Source: Bacteroidota bacterium
GTDB taxonomy: Bacteria > Bacteroidota > Bacteroidia > Flavobacteriales_D > Crocinitomicaceae
Direction: 5' to 3'
NCBI GenBank assembly: GCA_016866375.1
Contig: VGMK01000131.1
Coordinates: 1 to 5,975, forward strand
Length of the DNA stretch: 5,975 nt
A program made the position numbers and the translations under genes. The notes under the pieces are model-generated. The model worked only from the letters and a program-made list of their open reading frames with translations. It ran no database searches and was not told the DNA's origin. Positions 1 through 5,975 of this stretch are shown here, piece after piece; the stretch's first letter is position 1, and the number at the start of each line of letters is the position of its first letter.

Positions 1-2
1 CT

Positions 3-131
3 CCCGGCAATTATACATTTGACGTGAGGTCTTGTAAATATGCTTTTAGCAATTTTTATGCGGGTGGAAATAGCACTGCTCCGATCGGGTTACAAAACCA
101 TGGCAGTCTCATACTTCAGGTGTTTTACTGA
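3..131 (+). CDS. 3' end of an unidentified plus-strand gene (partial, cut by left edge)
   Basis: A plus-strand frame is open from the left edge through 42 codons to TGA at 129-131. That stop is immediately followed by the stop of der, which reads in the opposite direction from 132. The gene start lies outside the window. The visible peptide is rich in Gly, Asn, Ser and aromatic residues and ends SLILQVFY, which suggests a beta-rich C-terminus of a secreted or envelope protein. The segment APIGLQNHGS loosely resembles the C-terminal strand of DUF1080/concanavalin-like domains (P-x-GLQ-x-HG followed by FRNI), but the FRNI part is not in this frame, so I do not assign the family. In a window this densely coded, the tight stop-to-stop packing favours a real gene end. 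Forty-two open codons could still arise by chance in AT-rich DNA. Confidence 0.45.
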   Translation, partial: PGNYTFDVRSCKYAFSNFYAGGNSTAPIGLQNHGSLILQVFY

Positions 132-1442
132 TTATTTCTTCCTGAAAAATAACTTCAGAGGAACGCCCTCAAAATTGAATTTTTCCCTTAACCTGTTTTC
201 TAAAAATCGTTTGTAAGAATCGGGGATATATTGCGGGAGATTGCAATAAAAAGCAAAGGTTGGCGCATGTGTTGGAAGCATTTGAACGAATTTAATTCGG
301 ATATATTTTCCTTTCATTGCAGGCGGGGGTGTCGTATTGATAACATCGAGCATCACATCGTTAAGTTCTTTTGTTGGAATTTTTCTTACCCTATTGCCAA
401 AAACTTCCATAGATTTTTCTAAAGCTTTGTGAATTCTTTGCTTTGAAAGTGTAGACGTAAAAATAATGGGAACATCGTTAAAGGGAGCTAACTGATTTCG
501 TAACTCCTCCTCAAATTTTAACATGGTATTTTGATCCTTCTCCACCAAATCCCATTTATTTACTATCACCACAACACCTTTGGAATTCTTTTCGATGATG
601 TAGTAAATAGATAAATCCTGTTTTTGAATTCCTTCAGCTGCGTCAATCATGAATAAACAAACATCGGAATTTTCAATTGTTCTCACAGATCGTAAAACTG
701 AATAATATTCTATATCCTCTGTTACTTTTGCTTTTTTTCGAATACCTGCTGTGTCAATTAATAAGAAATCAAATCCATAAGCCTTGTAGCGCGTGTGAAT
801 AGAATCCCGCGTTGTACCGGATATATCGGTTACAATATTTCTTTCTTGACCGGTTAAGGCATTTACCATCGATGATTTTCCAACATTTGGTCTACCCACT
901 ATCGCAATTCTCGGTAATGAATCTTCTTCCCGAACAGAATCATCTTCTTTATTGAAATATTCCACAATTGCATCTAGCAAGTCACCTGTTCCGCTTCCAT
1001 TTGTTGCGGATAAATCAAAAACATCTCCAAGTCCAAAGGCATAAAACTCAGAAGACAATCCTATTCTTTCATTATTATCCACTTTGTTGGCGGCTATAAA
1101 TACGACCTTATTGCTCTTTCTTAATAATTGTGCAACAATCTCATCCATCTCAACAATTCCAGTCATTACGTCAACCATAAAAATTATAACCGATGCTTCC
1201 TGAATGGCAATTTCAACTTGCTTTCGAATTTCACCTTCAAAAATATCCTCTTTTGTTGTAGCATAACCACCAGTATCAATTACTGAAAACTGATATCCGT
1301 TCCATTCTCCCTTCCCATAAAGTCTATCGCGCGTAACACCACTTATTTCCTTAACTATAGCATCTCGCGATTCTGTTAAGCGATTGAAAAGCGTGGACTT
1401 CCCGACATTCGGTCTCCCGACTATGGCAACTATATTACTCAT
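132..1442 (-). CDS. der: Der (EngA), double-domain ribosome-assembly GTPase
   Basis: This encodes a 436-residue protein, the usual length for Der/EngA, a GTPase that binds the 50S precursor and is generally essential in bacteria. Two tandem G domains are visible. The first has the P-loop GRPNVGKS at residues 9-16, DTGG at 56-59, NKVD at 119-122 and an SA motif at 145-146. The second has GRPNVGKS at 183-190, DTAG at 230-233 followed by IRKK, and NKWD at 295-298. An acidic linker around residues 165-176 separates them. A KH-like domain fills about residues 350-436. The ATG at 1440-1442 begins MSNIVAIVGRPNVGKS, the expected N-terminus. The gene starts three bases after the era stop (TAA-GGG-ATG), so it is probably translated from an era-der transcript. 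No key residue is missing and no frameshift is seen. No clear intrinsic terminator follows the stop. Confidence 0.98.
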   Translation of the reverse strand: MSNIVAIVGRPNVGKSTLFNRLTESRDAIVKEISGVTRDRLYGKGEWNGYQFSVIDTGGYATTKEDIFEGEIRKQVEIAIQEASVIIFMVDVMTGIVEMDEIVAQLLRKSNKVVFIAANKVDNNERIGLSSEFYAFGLGDVFDLSATNGSGTGDLLDAIVEYFNKEDDSVREEDSLPRIAIVGRPNVGKSSMVNALTGQERNIVTDISGTTRDSIHTRYKAYGFDFLLIDTAGIRKKAKVTEDIEYYSVLRSVRTIENSDVCLFMIDAAEGIQKQDLSIYYIIEKNSKGVVVIVNKWDLVEKDQNTMLKFEEELRNQLAPFNDVPIIFTSTLSKQRIHKALEKSMEVFGNRVRKIPTKELNDVMLDVINTTPPPAMKGKYIRIKFVQMLPTHAPTFAFYCNLPQYIPDSYKRFLENRLREKFNFEGVPLKLFFRKK

Positions 1443-1445
1443 CCC

Positions 1446-2321
1446 TTAATATCCGTATTTTTTTAATTTTGCATCCGTCGAACGCCAGTCTTTGTCAACT
1501 TTCACGTAGTTCTCCAAGTAAACTTTTTGACCGATGAATTTTTCCATTTCAATGCGCGCTTCACGGCCAATTCTTTTCAACATGTCACCTCCCCTGCCTA
1601 TGATAATGCCTCGTTGAGAATCTCTTTCAACAATAATTAAAGCTCTAATTCGTACAATAGCTTCTTCTTCTTTGTATTCCTCTATCTCTACCTGACAACT
1701 GTATGGAATTTCCTTTTGACAATGCAAAAATATTTTTTCACGGATAATTTCCGAAACAAAAAATCGCATCGGTCGATCGGAAATTTCTTCCTTATCGTAA
1801 TAGGGAGGGTTTTCAGGTATTAAGGCTAAAATTTTATTCCAAACATGATCAATATTGAATTTATGTAATGCTGAAATAGGGTAAATGAGGGCGTTTGGCA
1901 ATTGCTCTTGCCAATATTCAACGCGTTCAGTCAGTTTTTCCTGATTTGATAAATCGATTTTGTTGATTAGACATAAAACAGGGACTTTCAGTTTTTTTAT
2001 TTTATCCAATGTTTCTTTATGATTCATTTCAGATTCTAACGTATCGGTGATAAAAAGCAATACATCTGCATCTTTCAAGGAGGCATTTACATATTCCATC
2101 ATCGCTTCATGAAGTTTATATGCCGCATTCACCACACCCGGGGTATCAGAGAATACGATTTGGTAATCTTCATCGTTTACAATTCCTAAAATTCGATGCC
2201 GAGTAGTTTGTGCCTTAGATGTTACAATGGATAACTTTTCCCCGACCAATTGGTTCATTAGGGTTGATTTTCCAACATTTGGACTACCTACAATATTTAC
2301 AAATCCTGACTTGTGTGCCAT
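1446..2321 (-). CDS. era: Era, GTPase for 16S rRNA / 30S maturation
   Basis: Starting at the ATG at 2319-2321 this is a 291-residue protein, close to the usual Era length of about 290-300. Era binds the 3' end of 16S rRNA during 30S assembly. The N-terminal G domain shows the P-loop GSPNVGKS at residues 12-19, a TTRHR switch near 39-43, DTPG at 59-62, NKID at 120-123 and SA at 150-151. The C-terminal type II KH RNA-binding domain includes the EIPYS segment at about 204-208 and the IIGRGG loop at 240-245. The frame stays open upstream to a TTG at 2409-2411. I reject that longer form: its 30 extra residues are hydrophobic and atypical for Era, and it would run across both divergent promoter boxes. 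A candidate -7 box lies just upstream of the chosen ATG. Era is followed three bases later by der. Confidence 0.97.
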   Translation of the reverse strand: MAHKSGFVNIVGSPNVGKSTLMNQLVGEKLSIVTSKAQTTRHRILGIVNDEDYQIVFSDTPGVVNAAYKLHEAMMEYVNASLKDADVLLFITDTLESEMNHKETLDKIKKLKVPVLCLINKIDLSNQEKLTERVEYWQEQLPNALIYPISALHKFNIDHVWNKILALIPENPPYYDKEEISDRPMRFFVSEIIREKIFLHCQKEIPYSCQVEIEEYKEEEAIVRIRALIIVERDSQRGIIIGRGGDMLKRIGREARIEMEKFIGQKVYLENYVKVDKDWRSTDAKLKKYGY

Positions 2322-2330
2322 AAAGAAGTG

Positions 2331-2338
2331 CAAAGGTA
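2331..2338 (-). promoter_or_regulatory. Candidate Bacteroidota -7 promoter box for era-der
   Basis: Read on the minus strand the bases are TACCTTTG followed by CA, an exact match to the Bacteroidota primary sigma -7 consensus TAnnTTTG. The box ends nine bases before the era ATG, so the transcript would have only a very short 5' leader, and no Shine-Dalgarno sequence is present. A convincing -33 TTTG at the usual spacing is not seen; the nearest candidates are a TTTC about 16 bases upstream and a TTTTG about 27 bases upstream. The call rests on motif and position only. Confidence 0.6.
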
Positions 2339-2399
2339 CGACAAAATAAACGAAGAAACTCGGAACAAAAACGAGTGTAGATAAAGCTCTATGAATTTG

Positions 2400-2407
2400 T
2401 ATATTTG
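2400..2407 (+). promoter_or_regulatory. Candidate Bacteroidota -7 promoter box for the alkB-like gene
   Basis: The plus-strand bases TATATTTG match TAnnTTTG exactly and end 14 bases before the alkB-like ATG at 2422. No TTG-type -33 element is visible in the preceding 30 bases, so the promoter may be weak or activator-dependent. The region is AT-rich, which raises the chance of a fortuitous match. The box sits 61 bases from the opposing era box, so the two promoters are back to back in the same intergenic region. Confidence 0.45.
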
Positions 2408-2421
2408 TCAAAGTTTACCTT

Positions 2422-3465
2422 ATGAAAAAACTAAAGTACCTTTCGATTTTCTCCTTGCCTCTAAGTGTATGGATTAGTTTTCATGCCTCAGGGATACTTT
2501 CTTTTCTGCCAACTTTTCTCTATTTTGCCATAATTCCCCTCTTAGAAATAGTCTTAAAACCGAATGAAGTCAATTTAAATACGGAGGAGAGGATTCTGGC
2601 AGAAAAAGATAAATACTACGACTTTTTGCTTTATTGCATGCTACCCATTCAGTGGTTTTTTCTGTTATATTTTCTTTTCAATGTTGGGAATTGGCAAGAT
2701 CCCCTTGAAATCTCAGGTCGTATCGGTGGGATGGCAACGATGTGCGGCATTATTGGTATTAACTTGGGACATGAACTTGGTCATCGGAAAAATAGGTGGG
2801 AACAACTCATTGGTGAAGCTCTTCTATTTACATCCTTGGAAAATCATTTTTTACCTTACCACAATCGGGGACATCATACAAATGTTGGAACACGTAAGGA
2901 CCCTGCTACGGCGCGTAAGAATGAAATCCTTTATCTTTTTTGGATACGGTCGCACTTTGGTAGTTATTTTCAAGCGTGGCAAATCGAGGCAAGTCGAATG
3001 AAAATCATGAAAAAATCATTCTTTAGTTTTCGAAATAAAATGATTATTTACACTGTTCTGAGTCTTATTTGGTTGTTGATCATTTACAGTTTATTTGGTC
3101 AAAAAGCATTTACAGCCTATCTATGGGTAGCTGGAGTTGGTATATTATTATTGGAAACTGTAAATTATATTGAACATTATGGATTGGTGCGAAAAAGAAG
3201 GGAAAATGGCAGCTATGAACCTGTGAAAAGGTGGCATTCGTGGAACTCAAATCACCTCATTGGGCGAATCATTCTTTTCGAATTAAGCCGGCACTCTGAC
3301 CACCACTACAAAGCCGACCGCCCCTATCAATTACTTGAATCGAATGAAGAATCTCCGACCATGCCAACGGGTTATCCCGGAATGATGATCCTGGCCTTGA
3401 TTCCTCCGGTATATTTTATTGTCATGAATAAACGTGTTGGGAAAGTCATGGCCAACAGATCTTAA
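2422..3465 (+). CDS. alkB: AlkB-type alkane 1-monooxygenase (membrane diiron hydroxylase)
   Basis: This 347-residue integral-membrane protein belongs to the AlkB group of the fatty-acid desaturase/hydroxylase superfamily. Family members oxidise the terminal carbon of alkanes or similar chains with O2 and electrons from rubredoxin. The histidine ligand motifs are all present: HELGHR at residues 117-122, HNRGHH at 147-152 and RHSDHH at 290-295. The AlkB-specific NYIEHYG is at 248-254 and HSWNSNH at 272-278. The C-terminal PTGYPGMM at 315-322 is also typical. Hydrophobic segments lie at about 8-45, 66-88, 102-116, 207-225, 231-248 and 319-335. The protein is shorter than the roughly 400-residue proteobacterial AlkB and has no fused rubredoxin. 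The third box reads ELSRHSDHH rather than the common LQRHSDHH, and G281-R282 stands where many AlkBs have an Asn-containing stretch. The ATG at 2422 fits the N-terminus; there is no Shine-Dalgarno. Substrate cannot be deduced from sequence alone. Confidence 0.92.
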   Translation: MKKLKYLSIFSLPLSVWISFHASGILSFLPTFLYFAIIPLLEIVLKPNEVNLNTEERILAEKDKYYDFLLYCMLPIQWFFLLYFLFNVGNWQDPLEISGRIGGMATMCGIIGINLGHELGHRKNRWEQLIGEALLFTSLENHFLPYHNRGHHTNVGTRKDPATARKNEILYLFWIRSHFGSYFQAWQIEASRMKIMKKSFFSFRNKMIIYTVLSLIWLLIIYSLFGQKAFTAYLWVAGVGILLLETVNYIEHYGLVRKRRENGSYEPVKRWHSWNSNHLIGRIILFELSRHSDHHYKADRPYQLLESNEESPTMPTGYPGMMILALIPPVYFIVMNKRVGKVMANRS

Positions 3466-4379
3466 TTCATTTTTTGACGCTTAATCAAAAACTCTGTCAA
3501 AATTTGATTATATCCTTCACCTACAGGAGCAGGCATAAAGTCTATTCTAAAACTAGCGCAGCGCATTTCAATCTCTTTAAAATACTGTTGAATACCCTCT
3601 GTGTAATGTTTTTTAATCTCTGCAGGTTGAACAGTTATTTTTTCGCCAGTTTCCATGTCCACGAGATTATATGGCCTATTGTCGAGGTCAAAGTCAAATT
3701 CTTTAGTTTTATCAAAGACATGAAATAAAATTACTTCGTGTTTATTATGACGTAAATGTTGTAAGCCACGAAACAACTCATCTATTTTATCAGGCTCATC
3801 AAGAAAATCCGAAAAAACAATCACAAGACTCCTCTTATGCGTTAATTCTGCAATGTCATGAAGAACATGTGTGGTATTCGTATTTCGTTTATTTTTTTCA
3901 TCATAATTGTGGAAATATTTCTCCAACTCCGAATATAGAAAACGGTGATGCGTTATACTCGATTTCGCAGCCGTATGCAAGGGGAGACTATCGTGAAAAA
4001 GGCTTAATCCAACAGCATCTCTTTGTCTTTTCATTAATTCAATTAAACTCGCTGCTGAATACATCGAAAATTCCAACTTAGAAATCCCATCCTTCGGAAA
4101 ATACATGGAACTCGAAATATCTAATACCACCTGACAACGTAAATTGGTTTCTTCCTCGTAATTTTTGATGAACATTTTTTCTGTTCGTCCGTAGAGTTTC
4201 CAGTCAATATGTCTGGTTGAGTCACCGCTATTGTAGAGGCGATGTTCGGCAAATTCAACAGAGAACCCATGAAATGGGCTTTTGTGAAGCCCAGTAATAA
4301 AGCCCTCAACGACCTGTTTCGCGAGTAATTCAAGATTCCCAAAATTCACTAAACGAAGTCTATCGATTTCCACGTTCAA
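3462..4379 (-). CDS. DUF58 protein with von Willebrand A-like metal site
   Basis: This 305-residue protein belongs to the DUF58 family, found with MoxR ATPases and aerotolerance (Bat) proteins in many bacteria; its biochemical role is poorly defined. The family signature GDSTRHIDWKLYGRTEK is at about residues 52-68, followed by YEEETNLRC at 74-82. A von Willebrand A-type metal site is visible as DISSS at 87-91, with a likely further ligand in SDF at 180-182. No signal peptide or membrane span is seen, so a cytoplasmic location is likely. The start is a TTG at 4377-4379: an in-frame stop lies nine bases upstream, and no in-frame ATG occurs before residue 69, inside the conserved region. GTG codons at residues 3 and 11 are alternatives. 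An A-rich tract precedes the TTG. The gene follows the ABC exporter by six bases, and its end overlaps the convergent alkB-like gene by four. No MoxR gene is in view. Confidence 0.88.
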   Translation of the reverse strand: MNVEIDRLRLVNFGNLELLAKQVVEGFITGLHKSPFHGFSVEFAEHRLYNSGDSTRHIDWKLYGRTEKMFIKNYEEETNLRCQVVLDISSSMYFPKDGISKLEFSMYSAASLIELMKRQRDAVGLSLFHDSLPLHTAAKSSITHHRFLYSELEKYFHNYDEKNKRNTNTTHVLHDIAELTHKRSLVIVFSDFLDEPDKIDELFRGLQHLRHNKHEVILFHVFDKTKEFDFDLDNRPYNLVDMETGEKITVQPAEIKKHYTEGIQQYFKEIEMRCASFRIDFMPAPVGEGYNQILTEFLIKRQKMN

Positions 4380-4385
4380 ATTTTT

Positions 4386-5975
4386 TTAAGACTCTTTCAT
4401 AGATTGTAAGGCTACGAAATCTGCATATACTCCTTTCTTACGAATCAGTTCTTGATGCTTTCCAGATTCTATAATTTCCCCTCGCTGTAAAACAAATATG
4501 TTGTCAGCATTTCGAATTGTAGAAAGCCGGTGAGCTATAACGATACATGTCCTTCCCTTCATGAGCGTGTCAAGAGCCTCTTGAACCAGGCGTTCAGATT
4601 CAGAATCAAGTGCAGAGGTCGCTTCGTCCAAAATCAATATTGCTGGATTTTTAAGAATTGCTCGCGCAATGGCAATTCGTTGCTTCTGGCCTCCTGAAAG
4701 TTGAATCCCCCTGTCCCCTACCTGTGTATCAAGTCCACCAGGGAATGAGGAAATGAACTCCCATGCATTTGCCTGTTGGGCCGCAAAAACTACTTCTTCA
4801 TCGGAGGCTGAAGGTTTTCCAAATAGGATATTATCTCTGATGTTACCCGAAAAAAGTATCACCTCTTGAGGTACTACCCCGATATTTTCCCTGTAATATT
4901 GGAGTTCAATTTCTTCAATTGGTATTCCATTTACCTCAATTTGACCGCCTTGCAGAGGATAGAATCTCAAAAGTAAATTCGATAAAGTACTTTTTCCTGC
5001 GCCACTCGACCCAACCAAAGCTACCGTTTGATTTTCTTTGATCTTTAACGATAGGTTTTGAATTACTGTAATTTCGGGTCGCTGTGGATAGGAAAATTGA
5101 ATCCCTTTCATTTCAATACTTCCAGATAGTACGGGTTTATTAACACCATGTGACTGCTCCCTTTCCGTGTCATTTTGTATTAATTCCATCAATTTTTCTG
5201 TTGAACCAACTGCTTTTTGAAAACTCGCGTATAGATCGGGAAGAGAACCAACCGATGCTCCCATCATGATGGTAAATAGCACAAATTGATAAAATCCTTC
5301 TGCACTTAATTCGGGATTATTGCCCTGTGTCATCAACAAACCTTGCCAAACGATAAAGACTATTGCTCCAAAAAGACAGAAGATTATGAATGAAACAAAT
5401 AAACCTCGCCAAATTCCACTTTTCACATTCAGGTCTCTCGTTTCCTGGGTTGCCTTTTTGTACTTGGATAAGATGAAAAACTCATTGGTAAATGTTTTTA
5501 CTATAGAAATACCTGTGAGTGCTTCTTCAATAATACCATTCGATTCTGCCGTAAAATCTTGGGCTTTTTTACTTAATTTTCGAATGTAGCGACCAAAAAA
5601 AACTGCAATGATAGCCATCACGGGAACGGTTGCAAGCATTATGAGGGCAAGTTTCCAGCTGATAAAAAGTAAAAATATTACACCGCCAAAAATCATTATT
5701 AATTGGCGAAATAGCTCTGCTATTGTTGTTCGTAACGTTTCTTGAATTTGCGTTATATCGCTAGAAATTCTGCTGGAGAGCTCACCCACTTTATTTTCGT
5801 TAAAGAAATCAATGGGCATATAAATTAATCGTTGGAAAGCATCATTTCTTAAATCCCTGAGAGCGTTTTCAGTTACGTTATTAAATAAGACAACCCTTAA
5901 AAAAGAAAATAAGGATTGAAAGCCAAACAATAGAAATAAAGCGAGAGCCACTTGATTTATATCATTCAAAGAAAT
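4386..5975 (-). CDS. ABC exporter half-transporter, MsbA-like (5' end cut by window edge)
   Basis: This encodes a fused membrane-plus-ATPase ABC exporter subunit that would act as a dimer in the inner membrane. The frame is open to the right edge; residues here are numbered from the TTG codon at 5967-5969, which is not the start. Homologues are usually 580-610 residues, so about 60-80 N-terminal residues including TM1 are missing. Membrane segments lie at about 6-29, 90-105, 107-126, 189-213 and 226-250. The ATPase domain is complete: Walker A GSSGAGKST at 320-328, Q-loop Gln 368, signature LSGGQ at 424-428, Walker B ILILDEA at 444-450 with catalytic Glu 449, D-loop SALD at 452-455 and switch His 480. 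This arrangement fits lipid or lipid A flippases (MsbA) and multidrug exporters; substrate is not decidable. The stop lies six bases before the DUF58 start in the same frame, implying one transcript whose promoter lies outside the window. Confidence 0.95.
   Translation of the reverse strand: MSLNDINQVALALFLLFGFQSLFSFLRVVLFNNVTENALRDLRNDAFQRLIYMPIDFFNENKVGELSSRISSDITQIQETLRTTIAELFRQLIMIFGGVIFLLFISWKLALIMLATVPVMAIIAVFFGRYIRKLSKKAQDFTAESNGIIEEALTGISIVKTFTNEFFILSKYKKATQETRDLNVKSGIWRGLFVSFIIFCLFGAIVFIVWQGLLMTQGNNPELSAEGFYQFVLFTIMMGASVGSLPDLYASFQKAVGSTEKLMELIQNDTEREQSHGVNKPVLSGSIEMKGIQFSYPQRPEITVIQNLSLKIKENQTVALVGSSGAGKSTLSNLLLRFYPLQGGQIEVNGIPIEEIELQYYRENIGVVPQEVILFSGNIRDNILFGKPSASDEEVVFAAQQANAWEFISSFPGGLDTQVGDRGIQLSGGQKQRIAIARAILKNPAILILDEATSALDSESERLVQEALDTLMKGRTCIVIAHRLSTIRNADNIFVLQRGEIIESGKHQELIRKKGVYADFVALQSMKES

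Noticed and set aside
75..107. Possible hairpin or tRNA-like arm (ACTGC at 75-79 with GCAGT at 103-107; GGTT/AACC at 88-99; palindrome CCGATCGG at 81-88)
   Set aside because: The stems are short with mismatched interiors, there is no T/U tract for an intrinsic terminator on either strand, and no complete tRNA cloverleaf can be drawn. The region also reads as coding on the plus strand.
2322..2411. N-terminal extension of Era from a TTG codon
   Set aside because: It adds 30 hydrophobic residues not typical of Era, needs a TTG start although a well-placed ATG exists, and lies over the divergent promoter boxes.
2681..3001. 106-codon plus-strand frame inside the alkB-like gene
   Set aside because: It is an alternate frame of a strongly conserved AlkB region covering the first two histidine boxes; no independent coding signal is seen.
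4121..4342. 73-codon minus-strand frame inside the DUF58 gene
   Set aside because: It lies wholly within the DUF58 gene in another frame, has no recognisable domain, and the overlapping frame carries clear conserved motifs.
5320..5589. 89-codon plus-strand frame opposite the ABC exporter membrane domain
   Set aside because: It is antisense to a conserved transporter, with no upstream promoter box noted and no recognisable motif.
5967..5969. TTG as the start of the ABC exporter
   Set aside because: The frame remains open to the window edge, and the protein from this codon lacks TM1 and about 60-80 residues compared with the family, so the gene is cut by the edge rather than starting here.
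1..5975. A novel defence, mobile or biosynthetic system
   Set aside because: I found no direct or inverted repeat arrays, transposase, integrase, nuclease, toxin-antitoxin pair or unusual composition. Apart from the left-edge fragment, every gene belongs to a known family.

Overview
The window looks like ordinary chromosomal DNA from a member of the Bacteroidota, probably a Flavobacteriia-like lineage. The evidence is an AT-rich base composition (about 38-40% GC by eye), genes that mostly lack Shine-Dalgarno sequences, start-proximal boxes fitting the Bacteroidota -7 promoter consensus TAnnTTTG, and the back-to-back era-der pair seen in that phylum. The taxonomic call is inference, because no rRNA or other marker is present.

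Layout from left to right: (1) bases 3-131 hold the 3' end of an unidentified plus-strand reading frame whose stop abuts the stop of der. (2) Bases 132-2321 hold a minus-strand pair, era then der in transcription order, separated by three bases. Both encode GTPases used in ribosome assembly. (3) Bases 2322-2421 are a 100-bp divergent intergenic region with a candidate -7 box facing each way. (4) Bases 2422-3465, plus strand, encode an integral-membrane non-haem diiron alkane hydroxylase of the AlkB type with all its histidine motifs. (5) Bases 3462-4379, minus strand, encode a DUF58 protein with a von Willebrand A-like metal site; it converges on alkB and shares a TTAA at the stops. (6) Bases 4386-5975, minus strand, encode an MsbA-like ABC exporter half-transporter that runs off the right edge, so its N-terminus is missing. 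It lies six bases upstream of the DUF58 gene and is probably co-transcribed with it.

Functionally the window has three unrelated units: a ribosome-biogenesis GTPase operon (era-der), a single-gene hydrocarbon or fatty-chain hydroxylase, and an envelope-related ABC exporter/DUF58 operon. Coding density is very high: the only gene-free stretch is the 100-bp era/alkB divergent region. I see no mobile element, CRISPR array, RNA gene, toxin-antitoxin pair or obvious new defence system. The points most worth a second look are the TTG start of the DUF58 gene in frame with the upstream exporter stop, the interlocked convergent stops, the lone AlkB with a slightly variant third histidine box, and the unidentified fragment at the left edge.
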